From positions 186,001 through 250,000 of the forward strand of contig NW_020289983.1 in assembly GCF_003144245.1 (NCBI RefSeq): 64,000 nucleotides of DNA. The letters are read 5' to 3'. Made by a program: the position numbers and the translations under genes. The notes beneath the pieces are model-generated. The model searched no databases and was not told where the DNA came from. It saw nothing but the letters and a program-made list of their open reading frames with translations. This stretch comes from Jaminaea rosea (lineage: Eukaryota > Basidiomycota > Exobasidiomycetes > Microstromatales). Shown here in pieces: positions 10,366 through 22,419 of this stretch. Each line of letters starts with the position of its first letter. The stretch's first letter is position 1.

Positions 10366-12406
10366 GGTGGGAGGAAGAGTGGAAAAAATTGAAGCAGTGA
10401 GCGTGTGATAGAGAGAGTGGCTGTGAAGGAGGAAGAGAAAGAAGTTGCAATGGCGGAACGCACCTTCAAGTCATTCAATCGATTCTCAAACGTCCACTCT
10501 CGGCAACGACGGCGATTTCTTCGGCATCTTGACGTGCCGGCTGTGCGGCTTCCCTCTGACTTGCGTCTCTCAGTCAAGAAATCCTGCAGCGGAAGCCGGA
10601 GCAGTGGAACCAAGGCCAAGCCACCTCAATTTCTACTCGACCGTCAAGAGAGCAGAGAAACGGCCTTGCGCCTCGGGGATGGCTAATCATCTCTCTGCCT
10701 GCTGCATAGCGATGCGATGACGCGTGCCGATGGCGGTGATCAAGGCAGTGTGATTGCCTCCTTACCGCCGTCATGCTGACTTGACGATCTTCAAGGAAGA
10801 GAGAGCATCCTCATGGCGACCGGGGCTGCGGCTGGCTACCCGAGCAGCATTACCACGACAAGATATTGAGAGCAGCAATGGGCCATACTGGCGGACAGGC
10901 GGGCATCGAAGAGCTCTGCGATGCTTGCCCTGAGTCTAGTCTTTGAAGTAGCGCAAGAGCTGCACCACAATGACGACCTCGAGAAGGGTAACAAGAGTCG
11001 GCATGTCGCAATGCGACGAGAAGCCGACGACTTCGAGGTGTACCATGACCGAAGGCTCGCCTGCGAGAATCGATACCAACACCTCTTCTGGTGAAGCAGA
11101 ATGGGCAAGTGATTGTCTGATGATGTCACGCTTGTGCCCTTGACGGCGTGAGCTCCGCAGTCATGGGCTGCGGGACTGCCATGCCGTGCCGTAACAGGGT
11201 CCTCTTCGACCATTACTACCACGGCCCGCTCCGGGCGCAGCTGCCAATCACTGCCGGTGAGCAGGGCATACGAGGACGGTCAGCAGCGTTGTCTTATCGT
11301 CTCGCCACGATCATTGCGCTCGCTTCGCTTGGCACAATGGTGAGCGGCGCGATGGTCGATGTCGTGATCGATTGGGCAAGGGCAACGCTCATCCGTGTCC
11401 AGAGCAACAGCGGCGGCGCCTTCGCCGGATTGTGGCACGGCAGAGTACGGTTCAAAATTCCTACCTGGCATGGAACGTCGTGGCAGCAAAGTAAGGCGAC
11501 GCAAAGCGTCAACTCGTCGGAGAGATGTCAACTCAGCGCATGGCCGGAGAGAAGTGCCTACAGCCTACCCAGTCTAGTGGGCCTTGAAGGCCGCAGCCAA
11601 ATGTCCAGCAATGGAGAGTTCAGTCTTCTACTAAGTCGACGGGGTATGGACATGCCAAGCCCAGCGGACGCCCGTCTGAAGTCTGAAGAAGAAGAAGCTC
11701 CCTACGGGATGCCCCTTGGACGCCGGACAGTTGCCTCTTTCAGCATCAAGGATCCATTCTTCCTCGTTCGCAATGGCTAACCATTCTCACCCTCGCTTGG
11801 GTATGGATTGGAGCCACCAATGTACGGAGCACGCCACCCGGTGCCGCTTCATCGTATCGTCCAAGCGATGATACTCGCTGGGCTGGTGATGGGGCTCTGC
11901 CCTTTGCCAGGGCAACCGGGCAACCGTGCGACGACCGTGTGTCGCCGTTGCCGTAGCGGCCGCAATCGCCGCCGCCACCGTCTTCGTCGTCGGTGGGCCG
12001 CGCTACGCTCTGAGAACCCGTCGACGGCTACACGACCGTAATCACACCGCCACAGACTTGCCAGTCAGGTACCATAATGCTTAGATGACCTCGCTTCCAC
12101 CGAAGGAGTGGGCGCTGTGTTGCCTCCCCCACTCGCTCGTTCCGCCACTGCTCTCGCTGCCCGGGTGCTTGGTGCTGACGTCGTTGGAGAAGCGATGTTG
12201 CCCAAGCCCAAAGCCACTCCGAATAGACGAGGACCAAGCAACCTCAAATCGGTCGTCCTTATCTACCAATAGGGACCCTCAAGATCGCGATCGCCTTCCC
12301 CTCCTCATACCCATCTCCTCCTCTCCACCCGACCTGCACGACTACCATCAATACCAGCAAAGCACCAGACGAGAAAGAACAGCACACCGAAAAGACAGTA
12401 ACTAGG
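10366..12406. other. 2.0 kb intergenic region without a supportable gene
   Basis: This lies between the outward-facing GH16 and N-acetylglucosamine kinase genes. Open frames on both strands (for example 11148-11780 + and 10836-11222 -) have no recognisable motif, unbiased composition and no matching splice sites. It must contain two promoters; the last ~110 bp before 12407 are pyrimidine-rich then A-rich, like a fungal 5' leader. A noncoding RNA or fast-evolving gene could be present but nothing in the sequence shows it. Confidence 0.4.
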
Positions 12407-14157
12407 ATGGTCCCACGATTTCAGCCACGCATCTCGACACCGATCGACATTGCGGTTTCCTCGCTCAGGAGTGATAGCATGCCGTTGACGCTAGCCGGCC
12501 AAGGCGCTGAGGCAACCAATATCGGGCGCCCTTTCGTCATCTGCGTCGACGCTGGTGCTACTAAGACCCACGCAGTCCTCCTCTTCACGGACACCCTCAC
12601 GGTTGAAGGATCCGACTCGTTTGAAGTTATGGTGGGCTGCGGTAGCTGGTGAGTAGCGCGGTGAGCACGGATGTTACTGTACAAAGCCGAGCTCACACGC
12701 TCTGACCCCACCTCTTTCGCAGCAGTGCACTCGGACCTGTCAAGGCATCGGACGTACTCCGTGCCGCCGTTGTCTCTGTCCTTACGAGGGCTGGTCTTTC
12801 CAAGTACATCTCAGCAACGCCCGACGATGATCCTGGCTCAGCGACGCCTCCTCCGAGCCCAATTTCGGCTGATGCCAAGCTCTTCGATGCCAATGACTTC
12901 GATCATGACGAGCACAAGTGGCGACAGACTGTAGAGTCCAGAGTCAGGAGAAGCATGAGCTATGCCAAGCCTTTGCGCAATTGCGGGGCTCTTTGGGTTG
13001 GACTCGCGGGCATCAATTCGCCAGCCGTTGAAGAGGAGATCAAGGCGCACGTCATCGACTGGGTAGAGCCTCTTGGCCTGGGGATCTCAGGCGACCTTTA
13101 CCTAGGCAATGACGCTCTCCTGCTCGGCGCTCCGCTGCTCAGCAGCAGCTGCTCGCCCACTGGCCAAGCTGGCAAAGCAATCTGCCTCATCGCGGGCACT
13201 GGATCCATTGGCTTCGCCCTAGGTGCCGCTCAGCACGACGGATCTAATGACTGCGAAGACCGCGCCCGCGAATGCCTCGCTTGCGGCTCCAATCATCCCG
13301 TATCCTGCCAGTCATGCCGCCTCGACATGATCCCTGACGAGCTCGCAATGGCAGCATCACTCCCCCAGGCAAAGATCAAGACGCCCAATGACCTTACCAC
13401 TCTCGCGCAAGCTGGCGGATGGGGCTGGCTACTCGGGGATGAAGGGTCAGGTTACCATGTCGGTCTCTCTGCTCTACGTCTCCTGCTGCGCAACGAGGAA
13501 GAAAGGGCAAGGAGCAGTGAATCTGCTTCACGTCGACATCAGAACAAGACCGACCTTGCGCCATCACCCTTAGCCTCTCTCTTTGAGCGCCAGGCCTGCG
13601 CTATACTCGGTGTAGCATCAGTTGAGCAGCTAGTACAAGCCACGTACGCTTACCCCTTGGACTCCTTCAAGCATTGGGTCGCTAGGCTTTGCCCTCTCGT
13701 CTTTGCTTGGGCCTTCCCCACGAAGGGCGAAGGAGGCAGTCCCTCTGTCACCATCGACGAAAAGGAAGACGACGGTTCGCACCGTCTCGCTCGGACCCTG
13801 GTAGAAGAGTCGGCCAATCATCTTGCTGATCTCGGAGATAAGCTTTTCGCCTCTGCCAGCAACGAAGAGGACAATGAGGTCCCATCAGGTTGGACCCTCA
13901 TCCTCGCTGGCGGACTCTTTGCCAACTCGAAGCCCTTTGTCGATCTTCTGCTCGAAACTTGGCGGCGCAAGAGGTGCGAAGATCGAGCCGGTCAAAATCT
14001 CTTCGCCTCGATCAGGGTGCTCGACCGCCCAGCCAAGGAGGGAGCCAAGGCGCTTGCCGCGCTTGCTATAGAGGAGGGGGTAATGGCCCGTGAAGCGGAT
14101 GAGGTTCTCAATTGTTGCAGTGAGCTACCTCACGGCCTCTCTGGGCTAATGGGCTAG
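12407..14157 (+). CDS. N-acetylglucosamine kinase (BadF/BadG/BcrA ATPase superfamily)
   Basis: Phosphorylates GlcNAc from cell-wall chitin or glycoprotein turnover. Exons 12407-12648 and 12723-14157, intron 12649-12722, 558 residues. The phosphate-1 loop is in exon 1: FVICVDAGATKTHAVLLF. Exon 2 carries the sugar-kinase motifs LWVGLAGINSP, LGNDALLLGA (catalytic Asp region), CLIAGTGSIGFALG (phosphate-2), GDEGSGYHVGLSAL and near the end LILAGGLFANSKPF (adenosine motif). A Cys-rich stretch (ECLACGSNHPVSCQSC) with C-x2-C pairs interrupts the fold, and with other insertions makes the protein longer than animal NAGK (~340 residues). The intron ends in a tandem acceptor GCAGCAG, so two isoforms differing by one Ser are possible. 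GlcNAc catabolism is known in dimorphic fungi; here no other catabolic gene is adjacent. Confidence 0.88.
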
Positions 14158-14513
14158 CACAGACAAGGAGGCGGCGACGTCACGGGCGCGAGCCGATGAC
14201 GACTGGGCTCTTGAACGCGTATCCTCGTCACGGCCCCGTCTCTACGCTACCAGGCTGGTCGCAGCGCCTCCTATTTTTCTCTAGCTTGGCATCCTCTTGA
14301 TCTTCTCACTACGCTATCTCCTCTGTCGCCACGCCACGTACTTTACGCCCACGACCTCTCCATTTGCTGGTTACCCAAGTCTTCAGACTCTGCTGTCGAT
14401 GTTCAGATTTTGTCCTCAACGAGACGAATGTGCAGACTGAAATGCACTCTCGTCTTGCTAATGCTACGCATGCTGAGAACCCACTACATACACTACGTTC
14501 CCGCTTTCCCGCT
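14158..14513. other. Convergent 3' intergenic region
   Basis: 356 bp between the ends of the GlcNAc kinase and Doa4 genes. Pyrimidine-rich; short open frames only. Should contain the two polyadenylation regions. Confidence 0.4.
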
Positions 14514-17500
14514 CTACACACCTCTTCTCCTCAAGAAGAGCACATACGGCGAGCTACTCGCCATCTGCCTCTCCGCCAGTCCCTTCCCTCCCGTCACCCT
14601 CGAGTCATCGGCATACCACCACTCTCCCCCTGCATTCCTGATCGAGGCAGTGTAGTGTCCCGTGCCGAGAGATCCATGGTGATGCACTACACCGAAGACG
14701 TCGTAGAGGAAAGGAGGCTGCTGCGAACGGGAGATGGGCACATCCCTCGCTGCGCTCCTTGCCAAGGAGGGAGGGAGGGGTGAGGGCACATAGTTGCTCA
14801 ACTCGAGCCCCGTGAGGGGAAAGGTAACCTGCGTCTCGATCTTGTCCGTGAAGGGTCCTTTGAAGCTGAACCTTTTGAGATGGATCAACAGTACCATGGG
14901 CAACCTCGAGATACTGAGCCGCTTTGTCGCCCTCCTCGGCTTCTTGCAATTAGGGCAATGCCAAGCGTCCTGCTTTTCCAGGATCTCCTCCTTAACAAAG
15001 GCGTCGAGGCACGCCTGCAGGCTGACCGGCCCGCGCCCGTGTGAGGGCGAAGGGATGGGCAGGGAAAGATACATGAAGGCGTTGTAGGTTGTAGAGGTCT
15101 TGGAACAGGTGAGGCAGGTGAGCTTGTTACGGAATTGGCCTTGGAACCAGTCCACGATGACGCTGAGCAAGGGCGGCGAGGGGGTCAATTTCTTGTCTCT
15201 CCATGAGTACCCTTATCTCCGCTGGCCTTTGCACTCACGAATCATTCCTCTGCCGATAGATGGTCCACTCCTTGACACTCGCGACCTGCTGCGGCAGAGT
15301 CTCCAACTCCTCCTCACGCTGCGGTGTCATGTCCACAGGCGGCGGCTTGTGCACGACGCGGTTCAGGTCCTCGTGGAGCCCATCCATGAGGAAGGCGAGG
15401 AATTCTCTGCAAGAGCAAAGATGAAAGTGGAAGGTAATTAGTGAGCTGCGAGTGAGAGAGTAGAGATCGTGGGGCAGGAAAAGGTACTCACTGACTGTCA
15501 TGCTGCTCAAACCCTCTGAAGCTCGGCGCGAATCGGCTAATTTGCTCCCTGAAGGTCACCGGGCTGACGAAGGTGTACTGCTCACTCCAAAGCACCTTCA
15601 CGAGATGCGCAAAGGCCTCCGCGAGTGCGCCTTGCGTGCCCAGCGGGTTGACTGCATTGATATCGCGTCGGTATGAACCGTCGAGCATGAACTTGGCGAG
15701 TGGTATGGTAGCAGAGAGGCATTGCAATGTTGCGTTTTGATAGCAGGAGTTGCCCACATTCTTGAGGCCTGTGAGGCCGATGCGGAGGGAGTCGAAGGAT
15801 GGAAGGGGACGGACAGCCATGCGCGACCCGCCAGCGCTCATTGCGCCCGAAGGGGGGCGTTGCTGCGGGTGTGGGTGGTGAGGATCCATGGCTGTGGCCG
15901 AGGTGGTCATGCTTCGGTTGGAGACGCCATTAGAGCTTACGGCTGCGGGAGGTAGCTGCGGGGCGCCTGTTTGGCCGGCCGATGAGGCGTGAGGGCGCAG
16001 CTGCGGGTAGTCGAAGGAGGTGCGACCTGATGAGGAAGGAGGACGTTGGGCCACAGGGTGATGCTGATAGTGCTGCTGCTGCTGCAAGTGATTAGGCGGC
16101 TCGCCGTAGGGTATCGAGGGCTGGTTCGGGAAGTAGCCCGGCTGCCCGGCCGACGTGCTTGCCGAAGCTGCGGAGCTACTACCTGCTGCGCTTGGGGGAA
16201 AGCCAGGAGCCCCAGGTGGTGGCACGCCGCTGCTGCTGGGCGTACCGGGCGACTGATACGTCTTGGCCGGCATGGAAGGTGCATTGTACCCTGACGAGGA
16301 CCAGCCTGCCGCAGAGCTCGAGGGAGCAGGTGAAGAAGGTGGCATGACAAATCCCTGCCTCCTCTGCTTCTTGAGCAGCTCCTCGTCGCCATATCGCCTC
16401 CCGAGCTCAGGTGACGCCCCGCCATTGACGCTGCCGCTTCTCGACGCCCTCGTCGCTGATCCATTGACCGCTGCTGCTGCTCCTCCTGCAGCTGCGCCAG
16501 CACCCCTATGCTCCACCTTGATATTCCAACTCTCCCAGCCCCCAACGAGCAAGAAGGGGGCCACCTTCAGAGTCTTGTTAAACTCATGCTCATAGATCGC
16601 CTTCACCACGGTATCCAGCCTCTCAAAAGCCAGCAGCGCCTCGTCGTAGGTCTGCCACCCGCTCAGTTGCGGCTGGCTCGGGTTTGGTGCCCCGAGCAGG
16701 CGGGAACTTCGGTCGTAGAGAACGACAGCATCGTACCTGTGTCGATTGGCGAAAGCAGTCTGCTCACCTGGTGGGGCGAGAAGGAGCTTGTCCTCCAGAT
16801 CGGCGGAGGTCATGCCCCGCTTCAAAGTGACGCCTCCTTCTAGACAGACAGAGTCCGCACTCGGCGAGCCACGGGCTACGCGGCCTGCTTCGTATTCGTC
16901 GCGGGATCGCAGGTCGAGGAGCAGGATGTCTAGGCCTCTTTTGCGGACCATTCGGCTTGACTCGCTGCTGGAGCCGGTGGAGTCTTCGCCTGCTGCACTG
17001 ACGCGCTCGAAGCCGGGATTGAGTAGGGACCAGAGCTCTTCGACTTTGATGTGGTTGCCGCGGGGCAAAGATGGCTTGGAGCCAACAGTCTCTGGCGCAC
17101 TGCCTGCAGGAGGTGCGGGAATCGGCGGGCGTGCGCGGGGAGCAGCTGCTCCTCTCGGTGAGCCAGGAATGAGGGCCGCTGGGCGATTTTGAGCCGCGAT
17201 GATGGATTGGCGTGAGGAGGAGGGGGTCATCCCGCTGCTGATGCCACTGCTGCTACTGCCGCTGCTCTGCTGCTTCTGTGGGGAGTCGCCTGATGAGGAG
17301 CTCACGCTGAAGGGCTTGGGCACGTCCCTCCCTAATGCCAGATCAGTCGGAGGGGCAGGTGGGTTGGGCAGCGGCCTGCGTGAGGTTCCCGGCGCATGCG
17401 ATGGTGTCGTAGGGAAGGCACCACCCTCGTCCTGTGTCGTGGGCTCGGATGTGGGCGCAGAGGGGAGAGGCGAGGGGATCTTCTTATCAAAGTCGTCGAG

Positions 17501-18397
17501 GCTAGGGTACGTATCCGAGAACTCGGAGGCGGTGGGTATTGACGCATCTCCTGAGTGCTGCTGCTCCTCGGGTATTGTGGATCTTGAGGAGCCAATAGGC
17601 TCACTGAGGCGCTTTCCCATGGGTACACCGCCTACGCCTGCTGTCCTGAGGGCAGCCAGGCGACTGGACAAGCTAGAGACCTGATCTGCCGCTTCACCTG
17701 ATTCAGCGCTGCTGCCCTGCAGCTGCGGTGTTGCTGACCCAGAGCCAGGGCGAGAATCAGAGGCATGCTCCCGAGGAAGGACGATGCTCGCACTAGCCAG
17801 AGCAGCAGCTGCGTCCCCCTGATCCGAGGTGGTGGTGCGCAGCTGTTTCGCCGGGCCAGGTTCAGCAGGCGGCGGTGGTACCTCTGATGGCGGAGCCTCG
17901 TTCTGCTTCTCCACTGACACAGCTGCTGCTGCTGCTGCAGAAGTAGACGCTCTCCTCTGCTGTTCCTGTAGCTTGGCATTGCGCTCTTCCCTCTCCTTGA
18001 GCGTGGCCTCAATCCTCGTCGCCCTACTGATCACATCTGTGATCCTCTGCATGAAATCCTGATACCGAAAGTACGAGGGACCACGCTGCGCCTGAACTGT
18101 TGGCCATTCTGGATGCTTTGTGATGAAAGCGGCAACATTGGCTGCCTTGAGGTAGTTGACAAAGGCCTGCTCCAAATGCCCCTGGCGATCGCTCGACTCT
18201 GCTTTCTCAAGGAGAGCGGCAGCTGCTCCTAGGTAAGAGCGTACTGAGAATGAGGGATCGAGAGAGGCTTTTGCTTGCTTGCGTAGGTTCGTCGGGTGAT
18301 TGGGAGAGAGGATACTGCTCGAACTTGTCGCACGTGAGACAGACGAGGAAGAGGCCAAGGGGCCTGGAGGCGGCCCCGGTGCGTGAGGTGCCGCCAT
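14514..18397 (-). CDS. DOA4: Ubiquitin-specific protease Doa4/Ubp4 type (rhodanese + UCH)
   Basis: Deubiquitinase that recycles ubiquitin from endosomal cargo at ESCRT-III. Three exons: 18397-15492, 15406-15239, 15162-14514, with introns 15407-15491 and 15163-15238; 1240 residues. N-terminus (about 45-150) is a helical MIT/USP8-dimerisation-like region (LDPSFSVRSYLGAAAALLEK). A long Ser/Pro-rich linker follows. The rhodanese domain (LDILLLDLRSRDEYEAGRVA... VVLYDRSSR) lacks the active-site Cys, as in USP8, so it is a binding module. The UCH domain starts with GLKNVGNSCYQNATLQCLSA (catalytic Cys near 885), and the first intron junction restores EQHDSQEFLAFL. A Cx2C...Cx2C zinc ribbon (CLTCSKTS, CPNCKKP) and the His box GTGHYTASIRN are in exon 3. 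All catalytic elements are present. Confidence 0.93.
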
Positions 18398-19014
18398 CGG
18401 GGCCAGGAGAGGAGGTGATGAGACGCGTTTGCAAAGGCTCGACGGTCGCAGTACTGGTATGCTGGTAGCGATGCGGATCGTGGAGGCGACAATGTTGTAT
18501 CGACTCCGATCTCAGGAGCTAGCGAGAAGATATCGCGGCGCTCGAGGACCACCAATAGCCACGCCGTATGTGGTGATGAGGGCAGGCAAGTGCTGTTCTC
18601 CCCAGCAAAGAATGTACGGCTATCGTCTCGTTGAGGCTGCGGAGACGAGACGAGGAGGGGTCGTTCTAATGACTGGTTGGAATTGGAAGGGAGGCAAGTC
18701 GTCGATGTTGCCAAGCTCAACGTCGTCCCCGCGGAGACGGGACAGGGTCGTGCGTGGCTGAGCGCCGCCTGTCCCTCTCCACTCAGCGGATCAGTCCGCG
18801 TGCGACCGAGCGACGCGAGACGACACGACGACTTCCATCGATATGCTTGAAACATGATCGAGGACAAGGCGAAGAGAAGAAGAGAGAGTCTAAAACATCT
18901 GATTCTTTTTAAAGATGGTCGTCTGATCTAATGATGACCGCACAAGAGGCGAAGAGCACACACTCTCGCGCCTTACCTTCCTGCTTCTTCCTCCATCCCG
19001 CCTCCTCTAACCCC
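18398..19014. promoter_or_regulatory. Doa4 upstream region and SERCA 3' region
   Basis: 617 bp between the SERCA stop and the Doa4 start (tandem, minus strand). A T-rich patch (gattctttttaaag) lies at about 18900. Open frames crossing it have no motifs. Confidence 0.35.
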
Positions 19015-22000
19015 TCATTGTCCTTTGCCTTTCTTCTCTTCTTGTCCCTCAACCAAACTATCCTCCGGCGGGCTTACAAAGTTCCTCGTGACAAATTTGC
19101 ACGCCTCATCCAATACAATGACCGGGGCAGAGAAGGCCAAGACAGCCTTCCACTCTGCCCAGTTGAGGGGCGTGATGACGAACAAGTCGCGCAACCACGG
19201 AACATAGAGGATGGCGAAGTGCAGTGCCATAGAGAGGGCGATGGCGAAGATGAGGAAGCTGTGCGGGCAAAATAAAGCGAGTACGTCGGTCAGTACTTTG
19301 GTGCTGCTTTGGCAAAAGAGACGCCAGCGCCTACTTACGGATTCTTGAAGGGCGTCTGCAAGAAGATGCTGTCAACCTCACTGATGGCATTGAGCGCATT
19401 GGCCATCTCGATGGTGACCAAAATGCTCAAGCTCATCGTCGTGGCCCTCTTCGCAAACTCATTGGAGAACATCGCGCACCCCACTTCAGGGAACAGCGTC
19501 GAGCACTGGTGGAAGTGCGTGAGCTGATACCAAGAGATCTGCGGGCCGGCAGAGTAGTACATGAACCACCAGGCATACCCTGCCACGGTGGCTGCGCCGA
19601 CGTAGGTGCCCACGATCATGTATCGGGTGAAGAGCCATTTGCCTACCAAAGGCTCATCGCGAGAGCGCGGACGGTGGCGCATGACTTCGTGGTCTGGCGG
19701 ATTGAAGCCGAGCGCCGTGGCGGGAAGACCGTCCGTGACCAGGTTGACCCAGAGGAGTTGGACGGGGATCAGCGCCTCGGGCATACCCAGGAGGACGGTG
19801 AGGAAAATGCTGACCACTTCGCCGATGTTGGACGAGATGAGGTAGCGGATGAAGCTCTGCGTATTGTTGTAGATGCTCCTGCCCTCCTCGACCGCCGTCT
19901 CAATTGTCGCAAAGTTGTCGTCGGCCAAGACCATGTCCGCCGCGAGCTTGGCGACATCGGTCCCTGTTCCCATGGCAATGCCGATATCTGCGCGCTTGAG
20001 CGCAGGCGCATCGTTCACTCCATCGCCGGTCATAGCCACCACCTGACCTTGTTTCTGAAGGAGTTCGACGAGCAGCGACTTGTGCGAGGGCTCGGTACGG
20101 CTGAACAGGCGCGCGGTCTTCACGACCTCCAGCTGCTCGCTCTCGGACATGGCTTCGAAGTCTCGTCCCGTAAAGCTCATCTTGCTCAAGTCAGCAGACG
20201 GGTCAGAGGGGAGCACGCCGATATGGCGACAGATGGTCTCCGCTGTGGGCTGGTTGTCACCCGTGATGACGATGACGCGGATCCCGGCCGACCTACAGCG
20301 GGCGATGGCTGCGGGGACTTCCGGGCGAGGAGGGTCCATCATACCGACGAGGCCGACGAGGGAGAGGTTCTGCTCGAAGTGGACGTAGTCTGCGCTGGAG
20401 TTGGAGCGGTACGCGGCCGAATCGGTGGGGAGATCGTCTACTTGGGCGAGAGCGAGGGTGCGCAGCCCTTGCTTGCCGTAATCTTGCACCTTGGAGAGGA
20501 TAGCGGAGCGATGCGACGAGTCGAGGGGTACCGGCGCCGAGGAAGAGCCGGTGTAGATGGTCTTGCAGCGCTCAACGACCGACTCGGGGGCGCCCTTGAC
20601 GAGGAGGAGGCCCTTTCCTGATCCATTGTTGATGAGCGTGGACATTGATTTGCGATCGCGCGAGAATTCGAGAGTGAGGAGACGAGGAGAGGCAGCAGTG
20701 TAAGCCTTGCTGACTGCGGAGGCACGCTCCTTGCGCTGCAGCGAGTCCAGCTTGGCGTTGACGCTCGAATCGCTGTGCTGCAGCTTCTCTACGAGGACCT
20801 TGAGCGCAGCCTCGGTCGGCTGACCAATGGCAGCATAGTTGCCATGCTCGTCGACAGAAACATCCGCATCGTTGCAGACGGAGCAGATGCGAGCCAAGGC
20901 GTCGACGGAGGAGCCCTTCTGGTTGAGAGACGTGACTGCCTTGCCTGAAGCGTCGCGTACCTCGCCTGTAGGCGCAAAGCTGGTCCCCTCGACCTGGTAC
21001 TCGGCCATGTCGCTCAGCAGACCCTGCGACTCGAAGACGGCGAAGCGCGTGACGCTCATTTGATTCGTGGTGAGAGTTCCCGTCTTGTCTGAACAGATGA
21101 CGTTCGTGCTGCCCAACGTCTCAACGCTAGGCAAATGTCGTACGATCGCGTTCTTCTTTGCCATCTTCTTGGTGCCCAGCGCTAGGCAGGCAGTGATGAC
21201 GGCAGCAAGTCCCTCGGGGATAGCAGCCACGGCGAGGGCGACTGCAATTTTGAAGTAGTAGATGGCCCCCTTGACCAGCCCACCGTGCGAGGGGTCAGAG
21301 AAGTGGCGGATGTTGATCAGCCAAACGAGGATGCAAATGACCGAGATGACCTTTGCCAGCAGCTCGCCAAAGTCATCGAGTTTCTGCTTGAGAGGAGTCT
21401 TGTCGTCATTGTCCTCGCTGATCTCGGCGTGAATCCCACCAATGGCTGTATGCTTGCCCGTGAGGACGACGACTGCGACCGCTGATCCGTTGACGATTGT
21501 GGTACCGGAGAAGAGGATGTTGGTCATGTCCTGCTTGACTGCACGCGGGTCAGGGACGGAGTCGAGAGACTTGTTCACTGCGATTGACTCTCCGGTGAGG
21601 ATGGCCTGGTCGACTCGGAATGAGCTCGAGTTGATGGCTACCAGACGGCAGTCAGCGGGCACCTTGTCGCCAACGTTGACATAGATGATGTCTCCCGGCA
21701 CGAGCTCTTGGGCGGTGACCTTCGAAGAGGTACCATCGCGAAGCACTGTGCAGGTATCTGGCGAGTACTCGCGCAAAGCATCGATTGCCTGGTCTGCGTT
21801 GCGCTCCTGGACGACGCCGACAGTGGCGTTTGCGATGAGGATGAGAAAGATGACGGCAGGTTCCACGAGGGCCGTTCCCAGCGACTCATTCTCTTCGAGC
21901 AAGGCGAGAACAAAGGAGATGACTGCTGACGCTAGGAGGATAAGGACGAGCTGGTCCTTGAACTGGTCGAGGATGAGCTGCCAAAGCGGTGTCGGAGGAG

Positions 22001-22130
22001 CTTCCGGCAGCTCATTGCGTCCGTACTTTTCTCTGCGGGCAGCCACATCGCTCGAGCGCAGGCCCACTGAGGCATCGACCTGGAGCGTGTGGCAGACTCC
22101 CTTTGCAGAGTCGGTCCACGCGTCGTCCAT
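19015..22130 (-). CDS. SERCA-type P-type Ca2+-ATPase
   Basis: Pumps Ca2+ into the ER lumen. Exons 22130-19339 and 19258-19015, intron 19259-19338, 1011 residues. The start [12 protein letters not shown] matches SERCA N-termini; the frame is open upstream but that extension lacks similarity. Visible motifs: PEGL of M4 ([16 protein letters not shown]), phosphorylation loop [16 protein letters not shown] with D348, nucleotide-binding [11 protein letters not shown], hinge [20 protein letters not shown], and C-terminal membrane helices ([20 protein letters not shown] with M6 Ca2+ ligands). The last exon adds the final helix pair and a polar C-terminus ([11 protein letters not shown]). Budding yeast lacks a SERCA; its presence is normal for basidiomycetes. 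Head-to-head with the PQ-loop gene, 289 bp between starts. Confidence 0.95.
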
Positions 22131-22419
22131 CGCTACTAGTGCTAGTTGATGATGGTCAAGACGAGGTGAGGAAAGGAAGAAGAGGTTGAGCCTCCTTCGC
22201 TCCGCTCGCTCCCTTTCTCTCCTTTCTCCCGCTCCTTGCTGCATCGACGTGGAGCTCAGAGCGGAGTCGCGACTGAGACTTGGCAGACGGAACGGAGAGC
22301 GGGCCGAGCGAGGCAAAGGCGGGTACGGAAGGAGGCTGCGATAGCGAGCTCTGATTCCTCTTGCCTTTGCTCCACCCATTATTCGCCAGCTGAGAGTGTA
22401 GACACGGCCCGCCGTCAAA
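22131..22419. promoter_or_regulatory. Shared divergent promoter, SERCA / PQ-loop protein
   Basis: 289 bp between outward-facing start codons. It contains pyrimidine-rich tracts (cgctccctttctctcctttctcc on the plus strand near 22206). A bidirectional promoter is the simplest reading. Confidence 0.5.

Noticed and set aside
11148-11780. 210-codon plus-strand frame in the 2 kb gap
   Set aside because: No domain, unbiased composition, no plausible splice extension; cannot be supported.
19509-20621. 370-codon plus-strand open frame opposite the SERCA gene
   Set aside because: Exact antisense of conserved ATPase codons; composition rich in Arg/Asp/Gly typical of a shadow frame in GC-rich DNA.
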